Shown: positions 51,490 to 61,454, counted from the stretch's first letter. The stretch is DNA of 64,000 bases from Flavobacterium sp. BFFFF1 (GCF_002256285.1 NZ_NKJE01000007.1:84757-148756), one strand, 5' to 3'. Notes: a model not told the origin generated them from the letters alone. Translations and numbers: made by a program.

Positions 51490-51933
51490 ATGGAAAACAT
51501 CTTTACGGACGAGTACTTCATGAAGAAAGCGTTGCAGGAGGCCGAAGCGGCGTACAGCAAAGGCGAAATCCCCGTTGGGGCGGTGATTGTTATTGACAAT
51601 AAGGTCATTGCGCGCAGCCACAACCTTACTGAGATGCTAAACGATGTCACAGCACACGCTGAGATGCAATCGATTACCGCCGCCGCGAACTTTATCGGAG
51701 GCAAATACCTGAAAGGCTGCACACTGTATGTGACGCTTGAGCCCTGCCAGATGTGTGCCGGGGCTTTGTATTGGAGCCAAATCGCGAAAGTGGTCTATGG
51801 TGCTGACGACGACCATCGTGGATACCGTGTGGTGGGCGGAAAACTGCACCCGAAAACTGAGGTCATTTCTGGTATTTTGGGAGAGGAATCAGCGTCACTG
51901 ATGCGGCAATTTTTTGCGGAGCGCAGGAAGTAA
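51490..51933 (+). CDS. tadA: tRNA-specific adenosine deaminase / nucleoside deaminase
   Basis: The 147-residue zinc deaminase has the catalytic HAEMQ (His56, Glu58) and the second zinc motif EPCQMCAGALYWSQI near 85-99. GEIPVGAVIVIDNKVIARSHN is at the N-terminal side. This pattern and length match TadA, which converts adenosine 34 of tRNA-Arg to inosine; a guanine-deaminase-like role is a less likely alternative. It stands alone with copy D of the dispersed element just downstream. Confidence 0.92.
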   Translation: MENIFTDEYFMKKALQEAEAAYSKGEIPVGAVIVIDNKVIARSHNLTEMLNDVTAHAEMQSITAAANFIGGKYLKGCTLYVTLEPCQMCAGALYWSQIAKVVYGADDDHRGYRVVGGKLHPKTEVISGILGEESASLMRQFFAERRK

Positions 51934-51948
51934 CTTTACGACAAAACC

Positions 51949-52021
51949 CTAGCCCAGATTGAAGCCGGTATCCTTTGCGAGGCACGAGCAAAGATAAAGG
52001 CGGAAAGCGGGATCATGCTCC
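51949..52021 (+). repeat. Dispersed structured element, copy D
   Basis: It starts CTAGCCCAGATTGAAGC and ends GCGGGATCATGCTCC, the clearest form of the outer blocks. The inner stem pairs TATC, a bulged C and TTTGC with GCAAAGATA around the loop GAGGCACGA. It lies 16 bp after the tadA stop. Its last 15 bases are identical to those of copy A. Confidence 0.75.
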
Positions 52022-52081
52022 AAAAAAATATTATAAAAAATGTGAAAAATTTTCTTGTAATCGTTTCATAAAATAATTTAC

Positions 52082-52100
52082 ATTTACTACAATATTGTAA
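52082..52100. promoter_or_regulatory. Palindromic operator candidate before the macroglobulin operon
   Basis: ATTTACTACAATATTGTAA contains the perfect palindrome TACAATATTGTA (52088-52099). It matches the pckA site at 29672-29690 in 17 of 19 positions; only the two central bases differ. It lies 86 bases before the ATG. A TAATTTTTG (52135-52143), one base longer than the -7 consensus, follows. Confidence 0.6.
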
Positions 52101-52185
52101 CATTTAGACAGTTATTGGCATAATTGGAAAATGTTAATTTTTGATTTTCCAAACGTTCCTTGTAACCAATAACTCTTTATAGAAA

Positions 52186-55100
52186 ATGAAAGCTAAAAAC
52201 TTTGTTTTTGCCTTTTTTGCATTTGTTCTTTTCCAGGCCTGTTCCAAAAAATCCGCGGCTGATTTCAATTCCGATCCTTCCTTATTTAAAGAGTACATTA
52301 CCGATTTTACCTCGGGCATCATTCCAGCCAAAAGCGACATCCGCGTCGTGCTGGCATTTGAAAAAAAGCAGCTCAAACCGGGACCACTCGAAGACGACCT
52401 ATTTGATATTTCCCCAAATGTAGACGGCAAAGTCGTTGCGCTTTCCGCGAATACCATTGCGTTTGTACCTGAAAAAAAACTGACACAGGACACGGAGTAT
52501 CAGGTCACATTCCACCTTTCCAAACTCATCAATACCCCAAAAAACCTCGAAGATTTTAAATTCACCATAAAGGCGGTAAAACAGGATTTCATTGTATCTA
52601 CAGCCGACATACAGTCGTACAGTAAGAATTACCAGTACCTGAACTGCGTCATGAAAACCGCTGATGACATGAGCCTTGACGATGCCGCGAAGGTTCTGAG
52701 CGCATCACAGAAAGACAAAAAACTGCATATTAAGTTTGATAAGGAACTCAGCACGCCCACCGAGCTCAAATTCATGATTGACAGCATACAGCGTTTTGAC
52801 CAGGACAGCCAGATTGCTATTAATTATGACGGCAATGCCCTCGACATTAAACAAAAAGGTGTCATTACATATCCGATCGCCGGCAAAGACAATTTTAAAG
52901 TGATGGATGTAACCATTCCCGAAGGGGAGAATCAGACTTTATTGGTAAACTTCTCAGAAACGCTACAGCGCGGGCAGGATTTCAACGGACTTATAGCTGT
53001 AGAAAGTGCAAAGACGATGAGTTTTGCAACGGAAGGGAATGTACTCAAAGTATTCTTTGACGAGCCGATGAAAGGAAACCAGTTGCTGGAAGTTTTCCAG
53101 GGAATCCAAAGCGAGGACGGCTACAGGCTCAAAACGGATTTTGCGACACGGGTGTCGTTCGAGCAAATCAAACCCAACGTCCGCCTGGCCAAGAATGGAA
53201 ACATCATGCCAAGTTCCAATAACCTGAAACTCAATTTTGAGGCCGTGAACCTCAGTGCCGTGGATGTAAAGGTGTATAAGATTTTCAAGAATAATATCCT
53301 GCAGTTCCTACAATACAACGACCTGAACGGCAACCAGGACCTGAAACGGGTTTCACAGCCCATTGCAAAAACAGTGCTGAACCTGAAGCAGAACAACATT
53401 AGCAACCTCGCGAAATGGAACACGTATGCACTGGATCTTTCCAAAATCATTACGCCTGAACCGGGCGCCATTTATCGTGTTGAATTTTCTTACCGTAAAA
53501 AATATTCGCTGTACGAATGTGACGGCACGGCGGATACGCCAGATGACCAAAACGCGAATGACGAGGAAGAAGAAGCCAGCGAAAATGATGTGAATTACAG
53601 TGACAACTATTACGACGATTATTACTATGACGATTACGAATGGCGGGAACAACAAGATCCATGTTCCAATTCGTATTATTACAACAACCGTGTTGCAACG
53701 AATCTTCTCGCGACAGACCTTGGCGTGATTGCGAAAAGAGGCAACAACAAATCCTATTTTTTCGCAGTCAATAATATCGTGACTACTGAGCCTGTCTGCG
53801 ATGCGACCGTGGCCATTTACAATTTTCAGCAGCAGAAAATCGGTGAAGCCAAAACAGATGCAGATGGTACCGTTGGATTTATCAAAGACAAGTTTGCATA
53901 TTTCGCGATTGTAACCAAAGGCGACCAATCCACTTACGTAAAAATGGATGATGGGACTTCCCTCTCCGTCAGTAATTTTGATGTGGCCGGGGAAGAATTG
54001 CAGAAAGGGCTTAAGGGCTTTATCTACGGTGAGCGTGGTGTGTGGCGTCCCGGTGACAACCTCTACTTGTCTTTCATCCTTAACGATGCCGCGAACAAAC
54101 TCCCAAAATCGCACCCGATTAAGTTCCGCCTCAGTGACCCCCAGGGTAAAGTAACCTATCAGCAGGTCAAAAAATCGAATGACCTTAACCACTACGTTTT
54201 TGTCGTGCCAACAAGCACTGATGCACCTACAGGAAGCTGGGAGGCAGTCGTTTCTGTCGGTGGTGCGCGTTTTTACAAAAATATTAAGATTGAAACGATC
54301 AAACCAAATCGCTTAAGGATAAAAGCCACGTTTGATAATCCTGTGCTGACTTCAGCAACCCCGAACAATGCCAACCTCGAAATCACCTGGCTTCATGGCG
54401 CGGTCGCCAAAAACCTGAAAGTGGATATGCAGGCGAAGTTCACGCAGCAGACCACCACATTCAAGGGCTATGAAAAATATACCTTTGATGATGTGGTGCG
54501 TAAATTCAGCACAGAGGAAATCAATGTGTTTACCGGTAAAACCGATGCAAACGGCCTCGCGAAAGCCAGCATCAATCCCCGGCTTACAGGCCAGGCTCCA
54601 GGCATGCTCAAAGCGTCATTCATTACAAAAGTTTACGAAGAGGGCGGTGATGTGAGTACAGACGTGATGAGCACGACTTATTCGCCCTACAAAACATACG
54701 TCGGGATTAAATCGCCTACGCCAACCAAATACGGTATGCTGGAAACCCGTGCGATGAACCGTTTTGATATTGTGACTGTCGATGAAAAAGGAAGACCGAA
54801 GGCTGTCCGCAATCTCGAGGTGAAGGTTTTTAAAACCGAATGGCGTTGGTGGTGGGATGCTTCTGAGGATAATTATTCCAATTTTAATTCGTCGAACGCT
54901 ACGACCTCATACAAAAATTTCATTATCAGTACCGACACCAACGGAAGGGGCTCCATCCAATTTTCTGTGCCTGATGAAGAATGGGGCCGATACCTGATTC
55001 GGGTAATAGACCCTGTGGATGGGCATGCCACTGCAGAAACGGTATTAATAGACTGGCCGGTGTGGTCTGGCAAAACCCGCAATACCGATGCGACGACCGC

Positions 55101-57696
55101 CAATATGCTGGTTTTTTCAACGGATAAAAAGAACTATGCCGTCGGCGAAAAAGCAAAAGTATCGTTCCCGTCCAGCGCTGGCGGCAGGGCTTTAATTTCA
55201 ATTGAGAATGGGTCAAAAGTCGTGCAGACATTTTGGGCAAAGACAAAAAAGGGAGAGACCGTAGTTGAAATCCCTGTAACCGCTGCCATGGCACCCAATG
55301 TGTATTTTAACATTACGCTGCTGCAACCCCATGCGAGCACTAAAAATGACTCCCCGATCAGGATGTATGGCATTGTGCCAATAGAAGTCGTCGACAAAAA
55401 CACGATTCTTGAACCCAAAATATCGATGCCGGATGTGCTAAAGCCGCAGCAGGCATTTAACCTGAAAGTCAGTGAGAAAACAGGCAGACCGATGACCTAT
55501 ACCGTGGCCGTGGTTGATGAAGGCCTGCTGGATTTGACACGCTTTAAAACGCCAAATGCGTGGGATAATTTCTATGTCAGGGAAGCATTAGGGGTAAAAA
55601 CATGGGACATCTATGACAACGTAATCGGTGCCTATGGTGGAAAAGTAAATCAGGTATTCAGCATTGGTGGTGACCAGGAGCTCGGGGGCGGAAAAGCCAA
55701 AAAAGCAAACCGTTTCAAACCGGTGGTACTCTACTTCGGACCTTTTAATCTGGCGAAAGGCGAAACCAAAACCCATAAGATCGTATTGCCCAAATACATC
55801 GGGTCCGTGCGTACCATGGTCGTAGCGGGAGATGCTGCAACAAGCGCTTACGGAAGCACCGAAAAAGCAACGCCGGTGCGCAGCCCGTTGATGGTATTGG
55901 CATCGATGCCGCGGAAAATTTCGCCTTCGGAAAAAGTTACCGTTCCCGTTACGGTATTCGCGATGGAGAAACAGGTCAAAAACGTTTCGGTGCAAATCAA
56001 AGTCAACAACGCGTTGCGCATCATCGGCAGTGCGTCGCAAACCATCAGTTTTTCACAACCAGACGAGAAACTCGCTTATTTCAACCTCGAGGTCGGTAGC
56101 GCAACAGGCATTGGTAAATTAACCGTTACCGCTACTTCGGGCAAGGAAAAATCAGTATATGAGATCGAAATTGACGTGACCAATCCGAATCCAATCACGA
56201 ATACTTTCAAAGATATTATCCTGAAGCCAAATAGTTCCCAATCGATTTCCTGGGCTACTTTTGGGGTTTCGGGAAGCAATAAAGCACAGTTGGAAGTATC
56301 GTCCGTGCCAACAATCGATTTTAATAGAAGATTACAATACCTAATCGAATATCCGCACGGTTGTGTTGAGCAAACAACCTCTGCTGTTTTCCCCCAATTG
56401 TATTTAAACGATGTGGCTGATGTCGATGCGGTGAAACTGCAATCCATTGAGAAAAACGTAAAAGCAGGGATCAACAGGCTTGCGGGATTCCAGCTTCCAA
56501 ACGGCGGGTTTTCCTACTGGCCCGGAAATGGGCAGGCGGACGACTGGGGAAGCTCCTATGCCGGGCATTTCTTAATTGAGGCCGAGAAAAAAGGATATGT
56601 ACTGCCCGTAAGTTTTAAAAACAAATGGCTGTCTTACCAAAAGAAAGAAGCAAAAGCGTGGCGTTTTAATCCCCAATGGGGCAACGACTTTGCGCAGGCG
56701 TACCGTTTGTATACACTCGCTTTGGCAGGCAATGCAGACCTCGCGTCCATGAACCGATTGCGCGAAACAGCTGGCATTTCGAATGAAAGCAAACTCAGAT
56801 TGGCGGCATCGTATGCCCTTGGAGGACAAAAATCAGCAGGAACGGCACTGCTCGCGAAAAGCAGGATTGACGATGAAAACAGTGGCTATTATTATTACTA
56901 TTATGGCTCAGAAGACCGAAACCGCGCCATGACGCTGGAGACATTGGTCTTGTTAGGCCAAAAGGACAAAGCGTTCGCAATGGCAAACAAGCTCGCCAAA
57001 TCGCTGTCCAATCCGCAATGGATGAGCACACAAACGACGGCTTACGGCCTGTATGCCATGTCTAAATTTGCAGCTGCAAACGGTGGCAGCGGTATGGATG
57101 TACAGATCACTCAGGACGGAAAGGCTGCAGCGATTAAAACGGCGAAGGCCATTTCTACGCGAAAACTATCGGCAAGCATGGGTAAAAATAGCATCGTAAT
57201 CAAGAACAACAAGAACAACACTTTATATGTAAGGGTATTGAATTCCGGTATATTGCCTGTCGGAAAAGAACAGGTGGCACAAAGCGGCGTGCAGGCGGCG
57301 ATGGTATTCAAAAACCGAAAAGGCACCGTGATTAATGTGTCGAAGATCAGCCAAGGCACCGAGTTTATCGCCGAAGTTACCGTAACCAACACCAGGAACG
57401 AATATGTAGACAATGTCGCATTGACACAGATTTTACCTTCTGGTTTTGAGATCGTTAATACACGCTACACGGAATATGGTGAGACCGCATCGAATCCCGC
57501 GGACTATACCGATATCCGCGATGACCGCACCAATTTCTATTTCGGCCTGAAGGCAAATGAAACGAGGACCTTTAAAATCCTGTTGAACGCGTCCTATCTT
57601 GGAAATTATTACCTTCCTGGAGTGCAGTGCGAGGCGATGTATGACAATACATTTTTAGCAAGGACAAAGGGCTTCTGGGTAGAAGTCGTCAAGTAA
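52186..57696 (+). CDS. Alpha-2-macroglobulin family lipoprotein
   Basis: The 1836-residue protein has a lipoprotein signal with lipidated Cys19 (LFQACSKK). A series of macroglobulin-like beta domains includes GYLKPG-type segments such as YGERGVWRPGDNLYLSF near 615. The thioester motif is PHGCVEQTTS at Cys1393-Gln1396, within an alpha/alpha toroid (FQLPNGGFSYWPGNGQADDWGSSY, in parts). It is of the bacterial macroglobulin type that traps foreign proteases in the periplasm. A loop between Cys445 and Cys493 is extremely rich in Asp, Glu and Tyr. The gene is followed after one base by a second lipoprotein gene and then by pbpC. The yfhM-pbpC pairing in Escherichia coli is a known parallel. Confidence 0.95.
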   Translation: MKAKNFVFAFFAFVLFQACSKKSAADFNSDPSLFKEYITDFTSGIIPAKSDIRVVLAFEKKQLKPGPLEDDLFDISPNVDGKVVALSANTIAFVPEKKLTQDTEYQVTFHLSKLINTPKNLEDFKFTIKAVKQDFIVSTADIQSYSKNYQYLNCVMKTADDMSLDDAAKVLSASQKDKKLHIKFDKELSTPTELKFMIDSIQRFDQDSQIAINYDGNALDIKQKGVITYPIAGKDNFKVMDVTIPEGENQTLLVNFSETLQRGQDFNGLIAVESAKTMSFATEGNVLKVFFDEPMKGNQLLEVFQGIQSEDGYRLKTDFATRVSFEQIKPNVRLAKNGNIMPSSNNLKLNFEAVNLSAVDVKVYKIFKNNILQFLQYNDLNGNQDLKRVSQPIAKTVLNLKQNNISNLAKWNTYALDLSKIITPEPGAIYRVEFSYRKKYSLYECDGTADTPDDQNANDEEEEASENDVNYSDNYYDDYYYDDYEWREQQDPCSNSYYYNNRVATNLLATDLGVIAKRGNNKSYFFAVNNIVTTEPVCDATVAIYNFQQQKIGEAKTDADGTVGFIKDKFAYFAIVTKGDQSTYVKMDDGTSLSVSNFDVAGEELQKGLKGFIYGERGVWRPGDNLYLSFILNDAANKLPKSHPIKFRLSDPQGKVTYQQVKKSNDLNHYVFVVPTSTDAPTGSWEAVVSVGGARFYKNIKIETIKPNRLRIKATFDNPVLTSATPNNANLEITWLHGAVAKNLKVDMQAKFTQQTTTFKGYEKYTFDDVVRKFSTEEINVFTGKTDANGLAKASINPRLTGQAPGMLKASFITKVYEEGGDVSTDVMSTTYSPYKTYVGIKSPTPTKYGMLETRAMNRFDIVTVDEKGRPKAVRNLEVKVFKTEWRWWWDASEDNYSNFNSSNATTSYKNFIISTDTNGRGSIQFSVPDEEWGRYLIRVIDPVDGHATAETVLIDWPVWSGKTRNTDATTANMLVFSTDKKNYAVGEKAKVSFPSSAGGRALISIENGSKVVQTFWAKTKKGETVVEIPVTAAMAPNVYFNITLLQPHASTKNDSPIRMYGIVPIEVVDKNTILEPKISMPDVLKPQQAFNLKVSEKTGRPMTYTVAVVDEGLLDLTRFKTPNAWDNFYVREALGVKTWDIYDNVIGAYGGKVNQVFSIGGDQELGGGKAKKANRFKPVVLYFGPFNLAKGETKTHKIVLPKYIGSVRTMVVAGDAATSAYGSTEKATPVRSPLMVLASMPRKISPSEKVTVPVTVFAMEKQVKNVSVQIKVNNALRIIGSASQTISFSQPDEKLAYFNLEVGSATGIGKLTVTATSGKEKSVYEIEIDVTNPNPITNTFKDIILKPNSSQSISWATFGVSGSNKAQLEVSSVPTIDFNRRLQYLIEYPHGCVEQTTSAVFPQLYLNDVADVDAVKLQSIEKNVKAGINRLAGFQLPNGGFSYWPGNGQADDWGSSYAGHFLIEAEKKGYVLPVSFKNKWLSYQKKEAKAWRFNPQWGNDFAQAYRLYTLALAGNADLASMNRLRETAGISNESKLRLAASYALGGQKSAGTALLAKSRIDDENSGYYYYYYGSEDRNRAMTLETLVLLGQKDKAFAMANKLAKSLSNPQWMSTQTTAYGLYAMSKFAAANGGSGMDVQITQDGKAAAIKTAKAISTRKLSASMGKNSIVIKNNKNNTLYVRVLNSGILPVGKEQVAQSGVQAAMVFKNRKGTVINVSKISQGTEFIAEVTVTNTRNEYVDNVALTQILPSGFEIVNTRYTEYGETASNPADYTDIRDDRTNFYFGLKANETRTFKILLNASYLGNYYLPGVQCEAMYDNTFLARTKGFWVEVVK

Positions 57697-57697
57697 G

Positions 57698-59071
57698 ATG
57701 AGGAACGGTCATATTTATTGGGCCTTCGCGTTATCCGCGGTGGTGATTTCCTGCAGCATCAAAAAGCAATCCATGGAGACAGCACAATTGCTGTACGCCT
57801 ATTCGGGGGAAGATGCGTCCGGTGCGCTTGTTCAGAAACCCGCTGATTCGATGGTTTATTTTGTCGGCAATCCGAAGAAGACATTGGCACAGTTTAAGGA
57901 CAAAGATGCCTACCACTTTTTTTTGGAATCTGTGGTTGCCGTCAATATACGAACAATCAACGGCCATAAATTCGGTTTCATTTCCGATTCGGTATCCACC
58001 GCTGTTTATCAGTATAAGGGCAAGTCGATTAATTTCCTGTTTCATCTTTCGGATACGGCTTTGGGCTGGAACGTTGAGGCAGATCCGATTGACATCAACA
58101 ACGACGGTTTCACGGATATTGTAATGCGCTACGCCTCCGGCGGCATTTACGGCGAGGACAACTACTGCCTGTTATTCAACCCACGGGAACAGCGACTCGA
58201 ATACTCGGGGCAGAAGCTGCACGATGTGACCCTCGACCCTGCCGCCCGCCAGATTCACAGCAATTGGAAGTTTGTTAAGGAAACCTATAACATCGTGGGA
58301 ACGGAATTTTCCTTACACCAAAGGGAAATAGAACCCGACAATGCAGAAAACGCGGATATTCGCAGGATTCCCGCCATAAAGATACTAGACCGATGCCTGT
58401 CAAAGGCAAAAATGCTGGACGCCGATTCCCTATTGTATCCCATCAACAACGACTCACTGGACAACGAGGCGCGTAGGATCATTGTGGGAAAGTTCATCGA
58501 CGGCAAAAAATTATATGCCATCGATGTCGATTCACCTGATGAAAATGCCGTATTTGATTTATATGAATACGACGGGCAGTGGAGAAAGGCGGGCGGACAA
58601 CAAACTGCAAACAGTGTCTGGAACATCGAATTTACTGATTACGACAGCGATGGCCGTAACGAAATTACGATCATCGGGCACCCCAATATGAACGGCAATT
58701 CCGAGATTGGGTTTTATTATGTTCCCCAGCAAGCGCCGGTGCATTATGCCGGTGGTTATTTCGGGACTGTCAATGAAAACGACATTGATAAGCAAAATAA
58801 AACGCTCGATGCCACATATGCCGGAAGTTGGTATGCGCCGGAAATATACACCCATTATATATGGCGCAATGAAAAGCTCATACCCGTGCGCCAGCTTGTT
58901 TTAAGCCTGAAGAAGGCAGACATGCGGCATAACGCAAAGTGGTTTGAATACTATGAAAACCCCACCAATAACAAAGATTCGTTGCTGCTGAAATACAAAA
59001 AAACCTTTCGGCAGAATAAAAAACAACAGGCGATCATGAAAACCTTCAGGATGTATGGCGACAGTATTTAG
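57698..59071 (+). CDS. Lipoprotein with FG-GAP/XAC2610-like repeats
   Basis: The 457-residue protein has a lipoprotein signal with Cys19 (SAVVISCSIKK). Two segments, DINNDGFTDIVMRYASGG (about 129-146) and FTDYDSDGRNEITIIGH (about 311-327), look like the calcium-loop blades of FG-GAP or XAC2610-like beta propellers. I recognise no enzymatic motif. Its start lies one base after the macroglobulin stop codon and pbpC begins within 4 bases of its own stop, so the three are one translation-coupled operon. The intervening position suggests a partner of the macroglobulin or of the wall synthase; that is inference. Confidence 0.75.
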   Translation: MRNGHIYWAFALSAVVISCSIKKQSMETAQLLYAYSGEDASGALVQKPADSMVYFVGNPKKTLAQFKDKDAYHFFLESVVAVNIRTINGHKFGFISDSVSTAVYQYKGKSINFLFHLSDTALGWNVEADPIDINNDGFTDIVMRYASGGIYGEDNYCLLFNPREQRLEYSGQKLHDVTLDPAARQIHSNWKFVKETYNIVGTEFSLHQREIEPDNAENADIRRIPAIKILDRCLSKAKMLDADSLLYPINNDSLDNEARRIIVGKFIDGKKLYAIDVDSPDENAVFDLYEYDGQWRKAGGQQTANSVWNIEFTDYDSDGRNEITIIGHPNMNGNSEIGFYYVPQQAPVHYAGGYFGTVNENDIDKQNKTLDATYAGSWYAPEIYTHYIWRNEKLIPVRQLVLSLKKADMRHNAKWFEYYENPTNNKDSLLLKYKKTFRQNKKQQAIMKTFRMYGDSI

Positions 59072-59075
59072 AAAA

Positions 59076-61448
59076 ATGAAGGCCATATTAGCAGCCTTCC
59101 TAAAACGCCGCATCGCCTGGGTCAAACGCAACCGCATCAAGTCGGGAGTCATGCTGGTGCTGCTCATCTGGTATTATTTTTCGCTTCCGCAGATTTTATT
59201 CAGTGAGCCCTATGCCACTGTGATTGAAAGTAAGGAAGGCGAATTGCTGGGTGCCAAAATCGCTGCCGATGGCCAATGGCGTTTCCCTGCACAGGACAGC
59301 GTACCCAATAAATTCAAGCAATGCGTGGTGTATTTCGAAGACGAAAACTTCTATTACCACCCGGGGTTTAACCCGGTGTCGATGTACAAGGCTTTTGTCC
59401 AGAACCGGAAAGCCGGAAAAGTAGTCCGTGGCGGAAGCACACTCACGCAGCAGGTGATACGGCTTTCGCGAAAAAACAAGAAACGGACCTACTTTGAAAA
59501 AGCCATCGAGTTAATCCTGTCGACGCGTTTGGAGTTTCGCTGTTCGAAAGACGGAATTTTAGACCTGTATGCCGCACACGCCCCTTTTGGCGGCAATGTC
59601 GTTGGGCTTGAAATGGCATCATGGCGGTACTTTGGAGTGCGATCCGACCAATTGTCCTGGGCTGAAAGTGCTACGCTCGCTGTATTGCCCAATGCACCCA
59701 GCCTGATTTATCCGGGTAAGAACCAACTGAAGCTGAAGGCCAAACGCGACCGTCTTCTATCGAAACTGCAGCAGGAGAAAATCATCGATTTGCAGACATA
59801 TCAACTGGCGGTTGCCGAGCCGTTGCCGCAAAAACCCTTTGCACTGCCGCAGACGGCGCCACATTTATTGCAGCGCGTCGCCAAATCCCAAAATGGGGAA
59901 CGCGTGAAAACAACCATTGACATTGCGCTGCAGCAGCGCGTGAACCAGATGGCGAAGTACTATTACAGCCAGTACCGTCAGAATGACGTCAACAACCTGG
60001 CCATTCTGGTCCTCGACACCAAAACCAGAAATATCATCAGCTATGTCGGAAATGCTCCAACAGATGCAGCGCACCAGAAAGATGTGGATATTATCGGTGC
60101 GCCCCGGAGTACCGGAAGTATCTTAAAACCGTTGCTCTATGCCGCAATGCTTGACGAGGGCAAACTGCTTCCGAATACGCTTGTGGCCGATGTGCCCACG
60201 CAGATTTCAGGCTACAAACCTGAAAACTTCAACCTGACTTTTGACGGGGCGGTTCCGGCGCACCGGGCGTTATCGCGGTCGTTGAACATTCCGGCGGTAT
60301 TGATGCTGCAGGATTTCGGGGTGAATAAATTTTATGAGGAGCTGCAGCATTTCAGGCTTCGGGATATTTCTGCAAAACCCGATCACTATGGATTGTCGCT
60401 GATTCTTGGTGGTGCCGAAAGTAATTTGTGGGATTTGTGCAGGACGTATGCCGGCATGACATCGACCGTCAATTATTTTAATGCGCATGAAGGAAAATAC
60501 CGGACAAAGGAATTTGCAGAGCTCAATTATCAAAATGGCGTTGAGGCAGATTTCGGGAAAGAAAGCTACAACAAGACCATCTTGGGCGCGGGAGCCATTT
60601 GGCTCACCTACAATGCCATGGAAGAGGTCAACCGACCGGAGGCTGACGAAGCCTGGAAATTTTATGACAGCTCCCAGAAAATCGCCTGGAAAACCGGTAC
60701 CAGTTTTGGAAACCGGGATGCGTGGGCCATTGGTACCAATTCACGTTACGTTGTCGGTGTATGGATCGGGAATGCCTCCGGAGAAGGCCGGCCTACTTTG
60801 ACCGGGGTTTCCAGCGCCGCGCCTGTTTTGTTTGATGTGTTTAATTTACTTACCCGGCAGAAATGGTTTGCGCCCCCTTTGAATGACCTCGAAGAAGTGG
60901 AAGTGTGCGCACTCAGCGGCCACCTTGCGCAGCCGGAATGCCCCAAGATCAAACAATGGATTCCGCTGAAAGGCAAGATCACATCGGTTTGCCCCTATCA
61001 TAAATTAATCCATTTGAACAAAACGCGGCAATTTCGCGTGAACACAAGCTGTGAAAGCCCGGAGAATATCGTAACCGAAAGCTGGTTTGTACTGCCACCT
61101 GTGATGGAGTGGTATTATAAAAACCAGCATATTGACTACAGGCCGCTGCCGCCATTTAAAGAAAATTGCATTGAAAGCAATACGGCCACGATGGATTTTA
61201 TTTATCCGAAAACTACGGCAAAGATTTTCCTGACCAAAGATTTCAACAGCGACGTACAGCCTGTGATCCTTAAGGTAGCGCATTCGCGCCGGGAATCGGA
61301 AGTGTATTGGTACCTCGACAGGCAATTCATCGGCAGTACCAAGACGTTTCACGAAATGCCGATCACGCCATCGGCGGGAATCCACGAGGTTACCGTCGTT
61401 GATGAATCGGGCAATGAAATCCGCAGAAAGATTGAAATTGTACGCTGA
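59076..61448 (+). CDS. pbpC: Penicillin-binding protein 1C
   Basis: The 790-residue bifunctional protein has one membrane helix (about 27-43), then the glycosyltransferase domain (EDENFYYHPGFNP, RGGSTLTQQVIRLSRKNKK). The transpeptidase domain has the active serine in RSTGSILKP (Ser348, Lys351), SRSLNIPAV as SxN and WKTGTSFGNRD as KTG. The C-terminal BiPBP_C domain starts after about 690 (CIESNTATMDFIYP). It polymerises and perhaps cross-links peptidoglycan. An in-frame ATG 21 bases earlier (59055) is possible and would overlap the previous gene. Linkage with the macroglobulin gene suggests repair of wall damage after attack. Confidence 0.95.
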   Translation: MKAILAAFLKRRIAWVKRNRIKSGVMLVLLIWYYFSLPQILFSEPYATVIESKEGELLGAKIAADGQWRFPAQDSVPNKFKQCVVYFEDENFYYHPGFNPVSMYKAFVQNRKAGKVVRGGSTLTQQVIRLSRKNKKRTYFEKAIELILSTRLEFRCSKDGILDLYAAHAPFGGNVVGLEMASWRYFGVRSDQLSWAESATLAVLPNAPSLIYPGKNQLKLKAKRDRLLSKLQQEKIIDLQTYQLAVAEPLPQKPFALPQTAPHLLQRVAKSQNGERVKTTIDIALQQRVNQMAKYYYSQYRQNDVNNLAILVLDTKTRNIISYVGNAPTDAAHQKDVDIIGAPRSTGSILKPLLYAAMLDEGKLLPNTLVADVPTQISGYKPENFNLTFDGAVPAHRALSRSLNIPAVLMLQDFGVNKFYEELQHFRLRDISAKPDHYGLSLILGGAESNLWDLCRTYAGMTSTVNYFNAHEGKYRTKEFAELNYQNGVEADFGKESYNKTILGAGAIWLTYNAMEEVNRPEADEAWKFYDSSQKIAWKTGTSFGNRDAWAIGTNSRYVVGVWIGNASGEGRPTLTGVSSAAPVLFDVFNLLTRQKWFAPPLNDLEEVEVCALSGHLAQPECPKIKQWIPLKGKITSVCPYHKLIHLNKTRQFRVNTSCESPENIVTESWFVLPPVMEWYYKNQHIDYRPLPPFKENCIESNTATMDFIYPKTTAKIFLTKDFNSDVQPVILKVAHSRRESEVYWYLDRQFIGSTKTFHEMPITPSAGIHEVTVVDESGNEIRRKIEIVR

Positions 61449-61454
61449 GTCCTT

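Noticed and set aside
53353..54192. Long minus-strand frame of 279 codons opposite the macroglobulin gene
   Set aside because: It lies entirely within a gene with clear domain matches and its product shows low-complexity I/V runs that mirror the Asp/Tyr-rich loop on the other strand.
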